Shown here: one piece after another, positions 44,546-58,179 of the stretch | How the letters are laid out: each line of letters opens with the position of its first letter | Numbering within the stretch: position 1 is the stretch's first letter | Source: Microvelia longipes | Lineage: Eukaryota; Arthropoda; Insecta; Hemiptera; Veliidae | Direction of reading: 5' to 3' | NCBI GenBank assembly: GCA_018340805.1 | Contig: JACMZG010001870.1 | Coordinates: 18,392,630 to 18,456,629, forward strand | DNA length: 64,000 nt | Program-made: the position numbers and the translations under genes | Notes under the pieces: generated by a model | The model's database searches: none | The model's input: the letters and a program-made list of their open reading frames with translations, nothing else | What the model was told of the DNA's origin: nothing

Positions 44546-46791
44546 AAACGTATGGCGTTACTAACCTATTAACATTTGTATTCACCGTCAAAATTAGTGC
44601 AAAACAAACAATACTTTTTCTATTTTTTTTTTGTTTTTGTTTTTAACTCGACAATTGTAGTTTTCATTTTTTACGCAAGAAAAAACAAAGAGCAGATTAC
44701 AAATAGCTGCACATAAACTGCTCCAGCCATCCTCGAGCACGAGCACGACTCATTCGAGGATGTGCTTTTAAAATAGAAGTATTTTGTAATATTTTATTTT
44801 TTTAAATTCTAATTTATAAAGCAGAATAAACATATTTTATTTATTTATTTTTATTTTATCTATGTACTTAGTGTATAAATGAGGAAATTAAATAGTACAT
44901 TGAATATAATAACTGATTTGATTTTCAGTTATTATATTCATACTTCGAACTATCAGTCTTTGTTGATTGATATACGTTACTTTTTATCGTCCCACAAATT
45001 GGTTGAGTCAATCAGATTTTCAGCAGATACCCAAAGGGAAATTAACCTATCTTATTGTGGAAGGGAGGGAGAAAATTAAAATACAGCAAAAGATAGGTTT
45101 GCTGATTTGTACTGCAGGAAAATTGCCACCTGGGATTATTGGTTTAAATTATGGTGCTTTCAAAAAACGTTATAAGCCTCTTTTTGACGTCATTATTTCC
45201 TATATTTCCTAATTGTAAGTTCATTCTTTAGTCTCTACTTTCACCAATAGCACTAAAAATAGGACTAATAAGCTAATAAGGATAAAACCGACACAAGCTA
45301 GCTAAATTATACCTTAGGTCGATAGGGTAAGATAAATAAGTAGGGAAGATAAATTTCGTACTGTAGAAATTGTTTATACAAGTTGTTGTTACAGATTATA
45401 TTATGAAACCCTGCGCTCATATGCAGGGTTTCTTTCAAAGGTTCTTCACCCGAGGGGGGGGCATCTCAAAAGTATGAGGGGTATACACAGCTGCAAACAA
45501 ATTTTTTACGGGGGGAAGGGTAACAACAAATAAAAGATGGACTTTTTAAGATTAACAATTTTAAGATGCTTGGCATTAAGCTTAAATCTGAAAACACATC
45601 AACTTGTATTACGGATCTTTAGGACTATTCTTCTCCCCCTGTCTTTTTCTCACGCCCTTATCATCTAAGCGATTATTATTGATACTAGCGGCTGGCTTTA
45701 TTAATTTATTAATTATACATCAATAAACAACTAACTTCATCAATACATGGGACTCATTGTATTTTTAGTGGCTTCTAAACGTTTACCTTTCTCTTATAGT
45801 AAAAAATGACTTTACGAATTTAAAAATTATCATATAAATATCAAAAGATGAACAATTAAACATGACTAATTGAATGATTAATTCTTTTCCCACACGTGCA
45901 ACTCAACGCCAAAACAGTTTCCATTCAATCAGCTCTTTGATTCATTGTCCTGCAGGAATAATTTGAATTTTTAATTTTTGCAGTCTTTTGAACAATCCGA
46001 AAAATTATAAGAATCATTAAAGTTATTGATTTAATTTAAAAAACTATAATTAAATGTTAATTTAGATCGTTTTGTATTGCTTGAGAAAATGATTAATCAA
46101 AATAATGATACATGAATTACTCAGACTTTTACAATAGTACAGCGACTGTATAATATTTTTTAACCAGATGTGTTGCAAATCTCCAATGTAATTACGCACG
46201 TGATGTACGTCGCAGAGAGGGAATAAAAAAGAATATCAATACTGCTTGGGTTCTTAATTATTATCATAAGTGTATATGTTACAGCCAAAGTGATAAATTG
46301 GATATTAGACATAATTTCTAGTCATTATGCATAATGACGATTGGCCAAAGTAATTAATCAATCGCTTTGGCTGGTCATTATACATAATAACTAAGACAAA
46401 ATGGCTAATTTTACAAAATATTTTGTAAAATAATTACTTTGACCATAATTAACTTAGATAAAGTGATTATAAGTGTAAGGAGAAGGGGTTGTCCTCTTCA
46501 CTACCAAGACAATAATTGTAAAGTACAGACAAACATGCGTTTACCTCTGCTGATTTGTAATTCCTTATCAGTCTATATCAAGATTTAACAGTGCTTTATC
46601 GTCTTTTATCTTTATTTACTTATTACGTTATAATTAATTATAATGGACGAGAACACAGAATTTTACTATAAAAAATATTAAATACTTAATTATTATTTAT
46701 ATGCATTCTTTTAAGTGCATAATTTATATGAGTATCAATATTTTTTTATTTTTCTATTAGGTAACCATTTTCCTTTGTTTAATTATGGGTT

Positions 46792-46796
<5 letters not shown>
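44546..46796. other. AT-rich stretch, no gene seen
   Basis: A small dyad at 44731-44763 (CATCCTCGA ... TCGAGGATG) and a palindromic cluster at 46279-46395, described in the findings. The overlapping frames at 44879-45212 show no known domain and are probably not coding. Confidence 0.45.
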
Positions 46797-46863
<67 letters not shown>

Positions 46864-46897
46864 CATACATACATATATACATACATACATAGATACA

Positions 46898-46931
<34 letters not shown>

Positions 46932-46932
46932 A
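46797..46932. repeat. Compound (TA)n-(CATA)n microsatellite
   Basis: TA dinucleotides (46797-46858) pass into TACA/CATA tetranucleotides (46860-46932). Confidence 0.95.
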
Positions 46933-47456
46933 GTATGTATGAATATAAGATGTGTGTATGTGAGGGGCAAAACGCTGAACAAAAATCGAAATCGTACGCA
47001 CCTTTGAAAAAAAAATGATTAAAAAAATTGGAAAAATTGATGCTAACCTTTAAAATCATAAACGTGTATGACGTCATTAACCAACATTAGACTGTCAATC
47101 TTATTTTTAGAAGTGGGTTATGATCAATAACCACCTTTAGCAACCAAATTTAACCATCTCCAACCAAAAGGAACTACGAATAAACAGCAATGATCCGAAA
47201 AGAACAAGCTTAAGTAATTAATGACAATTTTAGGTTATAGTTTATAAAGGCTCTACGGACCTACTTAGCTCACCAATGAAGGTTTGTGACGGCACAAGTT
47301 CACCAGGTAAGTACAATCAAGTTAGAACAAGATACGATAACGAACTGGATGGTCCGAAGTCAATTAAAAATATATTTAGTTTATTTGAAAATATGTAAAC
47401 TTGTAGAATTTGTACAGAAATATATTTAACGACATTTTGATAAAATTATAAAGATA

Positions 47457-47458
<2 letters not shown>

Positions 47459-47548
<90 letters not shown>
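47459..47548. repeat. (TA)n microsatellite
   Basis: About 90 bp of unbroken TA dinucleotides. Confidence 0.95.
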
Positions 47549-47552
<4 letters not shown>

Positions 47553-48078
47553 CATTTAATTTATATCTCATCTGAAATTATTATCTAAATGTCTCAGTCT
47601 CAATGATGGCTTTTTTATTTCTTTTAATTATTTATTATTTTTTAAAAATTAATTAAGAGAAAAGATAAGATTTCACTTGTATTGTTTAATCTTTTGTGGC
47701 GTTATATTAGTTAATCCTTTCACTCTAAAATGTTTTTATTGTTTATGAAAAATACACGCAAATATGAATAATTGAATACATACACAGTCATGTAACAAAA
47801 TAAGCAGTATTTTTTGACCACCCTTCGAAATGGAAGGGTAGATCTCGCATTATTTATAACTTATAATAGTATCGTCGTAAGAAACAAATTCTGACGACGA
47901 ACCCTGAGAGTATGGCGTATTTGTACTTTCGGATGTAGCGACATCCGAAGTTAACTATGCAACCAAAAAGAAGTCCATTCACACAAAAAAGTATCCCAAG
48001 TTTAATTGATTTATGTCTATATATTAAGAATGTATAACAATTTTCTTCATGTAACTGTATAACAACAAAATAATTACA

Positions 48079-48430
48079 AGCGGAGTTCCGCATGTCAGGC
48101 GAATTACTGAGTTATTCCACTGCATGTGCAAACTGAATTAAAGCATAAACCATAATTTTAAGCAAAACATGGATTTTAAGCAAGGAAGCAATCAATTCAA
48201 AGGAAATTCGTCCAAATTTGAACCTTCACGCCAGAATTTCCAGTTGCTTAATAGTATGTGCTCTATTTCTTAGTCAACATTCCTTAATTTTTCAAAGGAA
48301 ACGTGCATGTATATGCTATAAACCCAGCATACACATGCACAGGTAAATACAAATTTGTTATCTATTTTATTTATAACCAAAACGCATTTTATCCTTTGAA
48401 AAATCAAAATTATCATTATTTTAAATCATT
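48079..48430. repeat. Decayed foldback copy related to family B arms
   Basis: GCGGAGTTCCGCATGTCAGG, CGAATTAC, AAGGAAATTCGTCC, CTTCACGCCAGAATT, TCAAAGGAAACGTGCA and GCATTTTATCCTTTGAAA match pieces of the 38071-38777 arms in direct and inverted orientation. Confidence 0.5.
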
Positions 48431-50754
48431 CAAACCTAAGGTAATCTATTAGGACCTCTTAGACGAAAAAATAGTATTTAATCATCAATACTTTTCGGAT
48501 AAAATTTGTTTACTACGAAAGAAATAAAGAAAAAGAAAATTACACTAGACAACTCAAAAATAATTTTAATGAAATTTTTGACTTGAGATAAAAATTAAAA
48601 TTCAAACGAGAAAAAGAAGATTAAAGAAAAACATGTTATGCAAAATTGGTTCATGTTTAGAAAATAAAGAGCTAAAGCAGGGGAACTGATATGGTAAAAT
48701 TTAAAAAAATAAAAATAGAACATAAAAGAATTTTTAAGCAATAAAGCAGGCAATCCAAAGGAAATTCGCATTTATTTGTGGTTATAATTTTATTTATTTC
48801 TTAAGAACTGATCATATCCTCTTTTGGCAAATGCGCTCTGCTTACTGTAAGAAATCGCAATAACTAGCCAATGATTTGGCTATTTTTAAACTAACTGATA
48901 AGTTAGATAATATCTGAAGAAGGTAAAATAAACATTGCGTCAAGCTTCGCCTATATCCGTTTATTTTTAACTTATTAAATCATTTTTTTAATAAATAATA
49001 AAACTTTTAACACAGTAGAGCATTTAACCCATTATATAACATGGCTCTTTTGGTTTAGCCATCACAGCGTTCAATAAATTACCAAATAGATTTTGTGTAT
49101 TCATAGTATTCAAATGTACGCAGTAACCAATTTGAAAAATGTTAAAAAGAAACATCGACCAAACGTTTATTCTTTAATTGTATAACCCATAATCTTTCAT
49201 TATGTGACAGATTAAAATTTCGTGAGTTCCGAAAAAAGGAAAGCCTTTTTCATGAGAATCATTACGGCTTAACATTTTATTCTTTTAGTGAAAGTGTCTT
49301 AAAAAATCTGTGAAAAAATAACTTGATTGTTTATTATAATATTGTCCATGTCGTCAGGTAAAAGGAAGTTACTTAAAAAGAATTATTATAAAATAAACTT
49401 TTATTTAATAAAAGGTCTTTGTCCTGTGAGAGATTGGGATAGGAAGTTTTATTATCTTGTTTTAATAAATTACTAAAAGAGGATTCAAAAAAAGTTTTAG
49501 TTTTCAATGGTGGGAAGATAACAGGAGCGGTCTAATATGCATACAATCAGAGTACAGTTCCAAAAGTACACAAAGGAGAAAACCGGACATATATAGAATA
49601 AAGGAAGCTTGCATCTCAACAAGTATTTTAATCGTAAAACAATTTTGAAAAACTATTATGGTTCAACTCATGACTATATATGGTTATATTAGATTAAAGA
49701 AAAATCTGTTACGTCATTTAAAACAAAAGGCCGTAAAGTAAATTTAAACAGTGTATGTTAAAAAATCAAAAACCGTCGATATTTGCTTCAGTATACAATA
49801 TCAAAAGTATAGACGGTAGCTGATTTTCCAATTGTCTGTAAAAGAGACTAGTCTTTAAATTTAAAGTCCTCATGACTTTAAATTGAATTTGATACATATA
49901 TTGTGACACCCAGAATAGTAGATGCCTCAAGGTAAAAACTCTTCGCTCGCTAGATTGGTTATAATAATTATAACGATTTAAATAAATGCTCGCTTCGCTC
50001 ACTAGATGCTTTATTAATTATAATTCTATTAACAAGATTACTTATGTTCATCATAATAATGTGTTTATTCATTTATTTCTACTAATCGGTTCGCTCTGCT
50101 TACTAGATTTGTCGTATAAATTAAAAATAACAAAAGGTTCGTTGGATTGATGCATAAAATAGTATTGTAATTTGTGTTAGAAGAGCTTTTTATGTAAATT
50201 ACAATTTACATTTAACGATGTAAATTCTTTAAAAACTTGCAAAACTCTTTAATTTGCAAATTATGTCGTCATATTTTAATTTTTTTACTGATCAACAGCT
50301 TTCCAATTATATTTCATTTAAATTATTTTTTTACAAGTACCAAATTGGAAAATTACCGGATGTTGTGAAATGTTTTATCTAGATACAAATATTTTTTATT
50401 TCCACTCTTTAAGGGCTTTCAAGGGACATATAACTGATTTGGTGACTTAATACTTTTGTAGTGGTCCACTATACTGGCCGCCAATATGAGAATATTGGTA
50501 AAACTTTTAAAAAACCAACACAAACTCTTATACTATTTAGTATTTTAGTACTCTATCGCGAAGTATCCAACGTAAAAGTCACTAAAGTTCGTTAAGTACT
50601 GTATTATAATCCTAAGTAAATGGAAGAAATCAGGGTTTCTAAGTCAATTACTTGTAATATTTATTTTAATTGATTTTATTCATCAACTAAGAATGCCTAA
50701 ACATTTTAAAGTTAACCGGCGAGGAATTTTTTTTAAATTACTTGGACATTTTTT
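48431..50754. other. AT-rich stretch, no gene seen
   Basis: A ~66 bp imperfect hairpin at 49761-49827 (AAAATCA..ACCGTC ... GACGGT..TGATTTT). Three spaced occurrences of CGCT(C/T)(G/A)CTAGAT-like sequence lie at 49943, 49990 and 50090. No gene recognised. Confidence 0.45.
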
Positions 50755-51020
50755 TCAAATCGAGTACGAGATACTTTGAAACTTTTCCTCATCACAACGG
50801 TGTTTTGGTAAGATTTTTACATTTTTTTAAAAAAAGTTCACGTGATTTTATAATAATTTAACTAATGTTTATAAAAGGATGAAACATATTGTCATAGTCA
50901 TATTGGCACATATGACTGCCATAAAAACACCTGAAACGAATAATTCAGGTGACATCTCAGTTTCGTATTTCTTTGCGAACAAAATACTTTTCCTATATAC
51001 CTTCGGTATAAATTAGGAAA
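50755..51020 (+). repeat. Family A copy, internally deleted
   Basis: Begins AAATCGAGTACGAGATACTT with AACTTTTCCTCATCACA and ends ACTTTTCCTATATACC-TTC-GGTATAAATTAGGAAA, the family A terminal hairpin in its best form. The middle is missing. Confidence 0.65.
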
Positions 51021-51732
51021 TGAAAATACGTAAATAAAGTTCGCGTATTCCAAAAGTACAATAGTACTAAAATAATTTGAAAAATAGGAAAATTCACAGT
51101 TTAAACGTACAAACAACAACAAACATGTTCTCAAGTCTAATGTTTCTAAAATTTTCAGTCTGTTATTTTCCTGACTTATTTTACCTTAAGTATAAAAAGA
51201 ACGGTATCCACGTGCCTTGCTGTATTGAAAACAACTTTTTGATTAGTTGAACTCGTGGGAAAATTAGCGATCTAAATAATAACATCTTGTTTCTCTACAG
51301 AAGAATGAAAACTTTTATGTGCATATTATCCTGCTACAGTTTTAATTAACTGTAAAAATCTTTCACAGGATTCCACTGTTTTTTTTTTAATTTTAACATT
51401 AGGTTTTATTTGAGTAAAAATCATCGCTTCTTATAAACCTTGACTGGGGGATAAACATAAAAAACCAATAACTGCGGATGTAACAAGATACGCAATAAAA
51501 TGTAAAATGCCACCTACTTTTAATTTGCAAGAATGGTGAGTTTTTTCTCGTCCCAATATAGAGTTTCATTTCACGATTAAAAATTTTACTTAAACATGAT
51601 TCGGGACATTAACAAGGTTGATTTTAGTACTTAGATGATTTCGTTTTGAAAAAGTGCTTGAAAGTTATCGTATCCAATGGAAACGTCTAGGAAAAAAATC
51701 TCGTACAAACATACAAACAAACACACACACAC

Positions 51733-51734
<2 letters not shown>

Positions 51735-51828
<94 letters not shown>
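51735..51828. repeat. (TA)n microsatellite
   Basis: TA dinucleotides preceded by a CA run at 51719-51733; one phase slip at 51769. Confidence 0.95.
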
Positions 51829-51829
<1 letters not shown>

Positions 51830-54502
51830 TAATCAGTGAGTCCCCCTTCCAAAAATCCACCCCCAAAAATTGGTGAATAAAATTAACACAATAGTATAAA
51901 TATAACACAAATAAAATTAATTTATTATAATTATTTAAAGAGACCCACCACCTAAGAGTACTCAAGGAGACCCTTGAATTGTGGTGGTGAGTTCTTTATA
52001 TGAGCGCTTTTTTTAATACTATATGCATGCAAAATCTTATTATCAATTTTAATAATCTTAATAATTATTCAGATTATTAATAATTAGATTGATAATTTAA
52101 TTAAATTATTTGAATAATTATGCTAAACTAACTATGTATTACCATTAATATAAGGCGTTCCTGGATTTTTATGTTATCCTTTGAACTGCTAAGCTATGTT
52201 GGACCACTTTCTGTATACCCTCATGGTCGAAGGCAATAAAACTCGTAACATAAAAACAAAACATGATTGTTAACAATAACTTAATAGTGGCTTATTAACA
52301 AATTATAAAAAAAAACATAAAATAATATTTTTAGTACAAATAATAATTTATCAAGCATTAGACAATCAATGACTATTTTATGTCTTTTTAAAGAGAGTGT
52401 ACTCAAAAAGCACACTTTTTGAATTCAAAAATCAAATATTTAAAAACATACAAAAATATCCTGAAAATATAAAACATATAATCAAATAAAACACTTATAA
52501 ACTATATTACACCAAGTGGAACATTACAACTACTTTTTCTACTTTTAGTATGTCTAACACCGAGGTATCAGTATAGTATGTACGTAGTACTATTATAGTC
52601 TAGTAATATATATATAAATTCAAACCCATCATCCATCAATGTAAAACTAACAAGAAGAAGGAACCTTGCAATTTTTCAAATTCTTTTGAAATTAAAACTC
52701 AAGTCAAATTAAATCTTATACATCCTACACGACGGCAATAATCCGTTTCGGTCTACCTTAAAAATACATTTAGCAGGTACATGGGCAGAGATAATACAAG
52801 GTATGTAACTTATTGTAAGGTATGTATATAAGCCAAAAATTAAACAAAACAAAAATTTCCCCATCATATCATGCACATGCAAGATAAAACAAACATATTC
52901 TAGATTTAATTTGACTTTTAATGTTTTAATATAGAATTAACTTTTATTTCTTCTTTTAATATTTGATCTAATGAACGAAATATAACTGATTTAATTATTC
53001 AAATTATCATTATTTGGATTAAACCTGTACGCAGGTGTACATGAAACAGTTAAAAATTTAACTAAAAATTGATATTATATGTGCACACGATTTCAAAAAA
53101 ATTTGAAATAATAATATGGGAATGTGTCAAGTGTAAAATTTTAGCAATATCGACTAATAAAATTTAACGCGAACGTACAGACATACAGTCCTAACCCGCA
53201 ACGCGCCCGTTGAACTGATCAATAAAAATATAAGAGCATGAACAGTTCAAAGAAAACTAATGTATGCTGTGCGTTATGAAGGTATTAAAAAATAAAATAT
53301 TTAAAATGAAAAGCTTATCTAAACCATAGCCATACAGTGGGTAGATAAAACTTTAGATTAGAAATATTTTATTAATTTTAACACAATCATTATTCAATGC
53401 TGAAAACGGATAAAAAAGGTTAAGTTATTAAAACATAATGGTTGGATGCAATTAACAAACACATAAATAGATTTCCACCACCATGTCAAAGTATGTCAAA
53501 AGTTGAAGCTTAACTAGAGGGAGCATTGCACTCGCATTTTGCGAGCACCTCTTTCGTATAATAGCCCAATTTTGAGCATGATTCAGCCATTACTAACTTC
53601 AAAGTTTGTTATGAAAATTTTTATTTAATGTAATTGTGGCAGTACAATTTAAAATATAGGTGATAATCCACGCCAAGGAGTATCACAAATGGGTGATTCC
53701 TTCTATCAAGCCTTCCTAGTCACTTTAACCAGTATCAGCACCATGTCAAATACATTGATTTTAGACAATAATCAATAAAGTTAAAAAAAGGTGATAAAGT
53801 TTACTCTAAACTTTTGCCACAAGTTTACCAATTTAGCCGTACACAATGTAACTAATAATTCATGAAATTTAAATTATTTTGAGTTGATCATCAAAGTATT
53901 ATGATGAGTAAGTGATCTACATCCATATCACTTAATTAATTATTATCACCCCAAAAAATGGTTTATTAGTCAGTTATGGTCAAGTACTTTGGTCAAAGGA
54001 AACCCCAACATTTATTACTTGTACTACTAGAAGGGATACCAAAGGCAACTTGGACCCAAAACTCCATGCCAAGGTTATTACTTCTTTGTGATAAGAATAA
54101 AACATCCTTAATTAAAGTTTCATTATACAAGAGTGAATTATCAAAAAATCACTCTTTTTATTTTAATGATGATCCAAAATTGTATAGTTAAAAAATTTAA
54201 TTTTAACTATTTGATTAAAAATTATATTTAACTTAATATTATAATTATATTTAATATTATACAGTGGCATTATAATATTATAATTAGCCTCCTAAAAATT
54301 AGATTTGTTTAGACCTTGTTTCTAAACTAAAATATTGCGTTTAGTTTCCAGACGTCTGTACTACAAGTAATTTTAGTTGGGCAATTAATTCGTCTTTGAA
54401 GTTGTTACCTTTTGGCCCTCCTATCCTTTGATCGGGCTCCCGCTAGCGGCGATGGCTTCCCTAATAAAAGAGCTTTAGTTTAGCCTAGCATGTAGTCTAG
54501 AC
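51829..54502. other. AT-rich stretch, no gene seen
   Basis: The 71-codon frame at 53976-54191 has no recognisable domain and ordinary AT-rich composition; I do not call it. A (TAATTATT)-rich dyad region lies near 52030-52120. Confidence 0.45.
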
Positions 54503-54580
54503 CAGTGTTCTTAACCGGCTGTTAGAGAAAAATATGATATCAAAGCACGTTAAGAACTACAGACCAAGAATACACCACAT
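54503..54580 (+). repeat. Possible hAT-like terminus
   Basis: CAGTGTTCTTAACCGGCTGT with CACGTTAAGAACTACAGACC ~50 bp further, resembling the CAGTG...TTAA ends of hAT-type elements. No opposite end or target duplication was found. Confidence 0.25.
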
Positions 54581-55194
54581 ATAGATGTGCTACATATTTA
54601 ATTGTAATTATTATACGTAAATTGAAGGCCAGAAACTAAAGCTCTTTATAGACTTACCTTTGAAACTACCGGCGTAGCATCCTACCCTGTAACATAATAA
54701 AAGCAAATACATGAGATACTCATACATAAACAAGTTTATGCTACGGCTGCTATTCACCGGCTACAATTTTCACGATTGCATCTAGTATGCCACAGATAAT
54801 TGCTGTGCTGAAAAAATGCTTTACTTATTCTTATAAGGAAACTGGGTTTTATAAGTGCGATGTTTTAGAAAATTACGTGAATTTTAAATGGATTATTAAG
54901 GACCCATGATATTGGGGTTCATTGGAACACAAGTTATGAAGGAGGGGAAAAGGAATTTTGGTTCAAATTTATCATGCGATTATAAATTTATCAGTATGCA
55001 TTTATCGTGAGATTATCTGGCATGGTCATCAATTAGAAAAATGAAACCTTGTGGTTTCCCTGATAAAACAATATGAGGTTAAATTTGCTAGAGGAAACTT
55101 ACAAATAAATCCACAAAACAAGTTATAATTATTAGAAAATCCCAAGCTCATAAATTATAGAAGCTTTCTTTTTTTTAGGGTATTTTGTTTGAAA

Positions 55195-55935
55195 CAAATT
55201 AGAAAATGAGGTGGCTCAAATGGCGGGAGTTGGACCCGGAAGTTTGACTTCGAAATTAAAATTTAAATTTTCACATTACATTAAATTTTGTTGCAAATAT
55301 TTTAATGTGTTTATTTCAATGTGTGTAAAAATGTTTATAATTTTTAAAAATAAATAAAACCTATTTAAAACCGTTTTTGTAACGCCATTAACCCGGTTTG
55401 CTGGGACTGCAAAATTAAAATTTTTCGCCAGTAAAAAAGTCTTAGGCGCTGAATCTAATGAAACCAGTCCGATGTCAATACGACCATTCTAAGTGATCAA
55501 AAAGTCGAAAAAATCGTGGTAAATTACAGGAAAACTTAAACTACGGTCGATAAACAAAATAATTCTAGTAGGATGTTGTTTCCAATCATTTTTGTGGCCA
55601 CAGAATCAAATAAAGCCAGTCCGGATTCAATACGACTACTCAAAGTATTCAAAACCAGGGTTCCCAGATTCGAATCTAGGTAACGACTGTCTTTTTTTAA
55701 AGTCATATTAACACTATATAAGTTTATAACTTTAAAATAATTTTGGCGCATAGGTCCGCAAGCTAGGCGTAGTATCTTTGTAATACTACGGACTTTCTTG
55801 TTAATTAATCTAATTCTTACATAAGTTTTCAGTATATGATTGATAACCTGAGCGGTAGAAAATGGGCTAAAAATGAGCTTACACTAAGCTTTAAATGAGT
55901 ACGAATAATGCTGTTCCGTGCATTGTATAAGGCAA
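55195..55935 (-). repeat. Family B copy, inverted, with two tandem units
   Basis: Read on the minus strand the order matches 38-39.8 kb. First comes the decayed foldback end (CTTGCGGACCTATGCGCCAA, ~55752), then box-B-like GATTCGAATC (~55675), then two tandem units (~55650-55437). These are followed by the module CAAACCGGGTTAATGGCGTTAC (~55376-55400), then GTCCAACTCCCGCCATT (~55225). No (TA)n lies between the last two modules. Confidence 0.72.
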
Positions 55936-55939
55936 TAAT

Positions 55940-56722
55940 CCCCCTGGGTCATTTCATATCATATCAACACAGGTAAAAACACGTGATATCTCCGATTTTA
56001 ATATATCTGAGCTGACAGGTAGGCCCCATAGAAGAAAGAAAAAAATCAGATTTTTGTCTCATTTGGTGCAGCCATATTGCCGCAGTAGGGTAGTGAATTT
56101 ACCAAAAAAATTGATTTTTCAACATTTTTTTACTACAAAAATGGCTTTATCTTAAATCCTGCGTGGGCTATTAATTTTAATTTGGTGGCGCTTGAAAACT
56201 TAAACTTGGCCCTTTCAAATAGATTCTAAATACTTTTAGATTACTGGTTACAAGTTTTTACTATGAGCAAATATACAAAAAAATTCTAACATCTCAAAAA
56301 AATTTTTTTTTTAAATTTTTTGCTTAAACTGATAATAAAATGCCCACAAAGTTTTATTTTGGGACCGCCATGGGATTGAACATAGTAGCGCATAACGTGT
56401 GTCAAGGTATGTCGAAGTGTAAAAAAGTCACTTATTTTTTTAATTTCTATCAATGATTATGTGATAAATCTTAATCTTAACTTTCTTACACTTCGACATA
56501 CCTTGACACACGTTATGCGCTACTGTGTTCAATCCCATGGCGGTCACAAAATGAAACTTTGTGGGCATATCAGGATATATCAGTTTAAGCTGTTTTTTAT
56601 GTATTTTTTTAAAAATTGGGTTTTCTATGGTGCCTACCTGTAGTCCAAGTTATATTAAAATCGGTAACATCGAGTCCAAAAATGCACTTGTTTGTGTTGA
56701 TTTGTCATGCAATGACCCCCCT
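55940..56722. mobile_element. Foldback element with long inverted arms
   Basis: Outer arms: TCAACACAGGTAAAAACACG, GATTTTAATATA and GACAGGTAGGC..CCATAG on the left, with complementary copies at 56630-56722. Inner arms: 56320-56422 and 56486-56575 are ~90% alike (CCATGGGATTGAACA, TAGCGCATAACGTGTGTCAA, GGTATGTCGAAGTGTAA) around a ~63 bp loop. A ~240 bp segment (about 56050-56290) is present only in the left arm. No coding motif. A transcript would fold into a long hairpin. Confidence 0.85.
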
Positions 56723-56739
56723 CCATTCAAATTTTTGGA

Positions 56740-56790
56740 ATAATCGGGTACGAGGTGTCACAGAACTTTTTCTCCAATGTCAATTAAGAA
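56740..56790 (+). repeat. Family A fragment (5' end)
   Basis: AATAATCGGGTACGAGGTGTC, then CAGAACTTTTTCTCC, directly after the foldback element; truncated. Confidence 0.45.
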
Positions 56791-57892
56791 GTTTCATTTT
56801 ACCTCTTGTTCAGGTAGAGTCCAGCTTCATCCTATTAGTACGCCAAAGTTGTTTTCTAAACGTTTCTTTTGTCTTCAGGTTAGGGAGAGTTCAGCTTCTT
56901 TCTTCTTTGGTCTTCAAACATTCACTCAGAACTAACTTTGACGATTTTAATAAAATTTTGATAAAAATTTAATTAATAAAACATTTATTAATTTTAAATT
57001 TTATTAATTTTTATAAATTTTAATAATTTTATTAAATAGTAAAAATTTATTAATAAAATTTTAATAAAAATATTTGTAAAATCTAAGTTCAAATGTAGTT
57101 GAAGTTTAAAAGTTGTTCCAATTCTATGTCACTATTGAATTTCTGTATTTTTAGTAAATTAATCATTAACATAAAATTTATTTTAAATTTTCTCTGACCG
57201 AGACCTAAATATTGATTTAGTTATTACTATTCAAAATTATATTTTATAAAAAAGTAACTATTTAGTAAATTTGAATATTAAGAAATGAGTAATATAGCTT
57301 TTAATACACTCTATAGAACTAAGCTAATAGTACTTAAAATATTAAGAACCTTCAATAATAAAAAATAAATAGAATTAATCAGCATCGGCAGAACCTGTTA
57401 AACAAAAACAATTGAAGATTTTCAAAATCAACGCTCAATAAAATTGCATCAAAATTTAAAATCAAATGGTTCACAAATTATGTTAAGAGGAAAATATTTT
57501 TTTCTATGACTTGCATCGTAAATTATACATTCATAAGTTATGACCTGGTTCCGTAAATTTATTTTACGTCCCTAGGGACGTAAAATACGGCTACTTATGA
57601 AAACTTGATCCATGACTAGACAAACACAATCATACGAAATTCAGATTATTGTTTACATTTGTGTTAGGTTTTCTTTCGAGGAAGTTCCGGGGGTAACCCC
57701 CCCCCCCCTGGAGCAACCAGTATACCCCTCGGCAGGACAAATTAAATGTAACACTTCTATGGGGTTAAAAAATAGTCCCCTAGTAGTAAAATTGTGTCTC
57801 TTGCCAAAAAAATTCTTCTTGAGATCAAAATTGTAATTTACTTTTATTATTTTGGTAACTATTACCAAAATATATCAGTACATTTGGTAATT
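56791..57892. other. AT-rich stretch, no gene seen
   Basis: A dense TTTATTAAT/ATTAATAAA region at 56955-57075 and a C13 run at 57697-57709. No gene recognised. Confidence 0.45.
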
Positions 57893-58179
57893 GTAAATTT
57901 AAGTTATAGGATAACGCATTGTTGCCGTTTAGAAACCTCATTGAATCCTAAGAAATTTAATTCAAATATCATAATATTTGAGTATTTTTTTATTACGCTA
58001 TTGTTTGACATAATCATACATTTTTCTTTCCTGTAGTTTTGAACAAAAATGTATGATGATATATGTCAAACAATAGCGTGCTAAAAAAATACCTAAATAT
58101 AATGATATTAGTATCAAATTTCTTGAGATTTAATACGGTTTCCAAATAGCAATACCACGTTATCCTATAACTTAAATTT
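57893..58179. repeat. Long hairpin, ~133 bp arms
   Basis: Left arm 57893-58025 and right arm 58045-58179 are inverted copies around a 19 bp loop. Matching blocks: AAGTTATAGGATAACG, TTGAATCCTAAGAAATTT (left) with its counterpart AAATTTCTTGAGATTTAA, and ACGCTATTGTTTGACAT with ATGTCAAACAATAGCGT. Divergence is roughly 10-15% with a few small indels. It has no coding content; either a MITE or a young inverted duplication. Confidence 0.85.

Noticed and set aside
44879..45212. Overlapping frames considered as a possible transposase remnant
   Set aside because: Weak resemblance only; I could not match any catalytic motif of piggyBac, hAT or Tc1 families.
53976..54191. 71-codon frame (MVKYFGQRKPQHLLL...)
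   Set aside because: No recognisable motif, composition like the flanks, no splice or start context; not distinguishable from chance.
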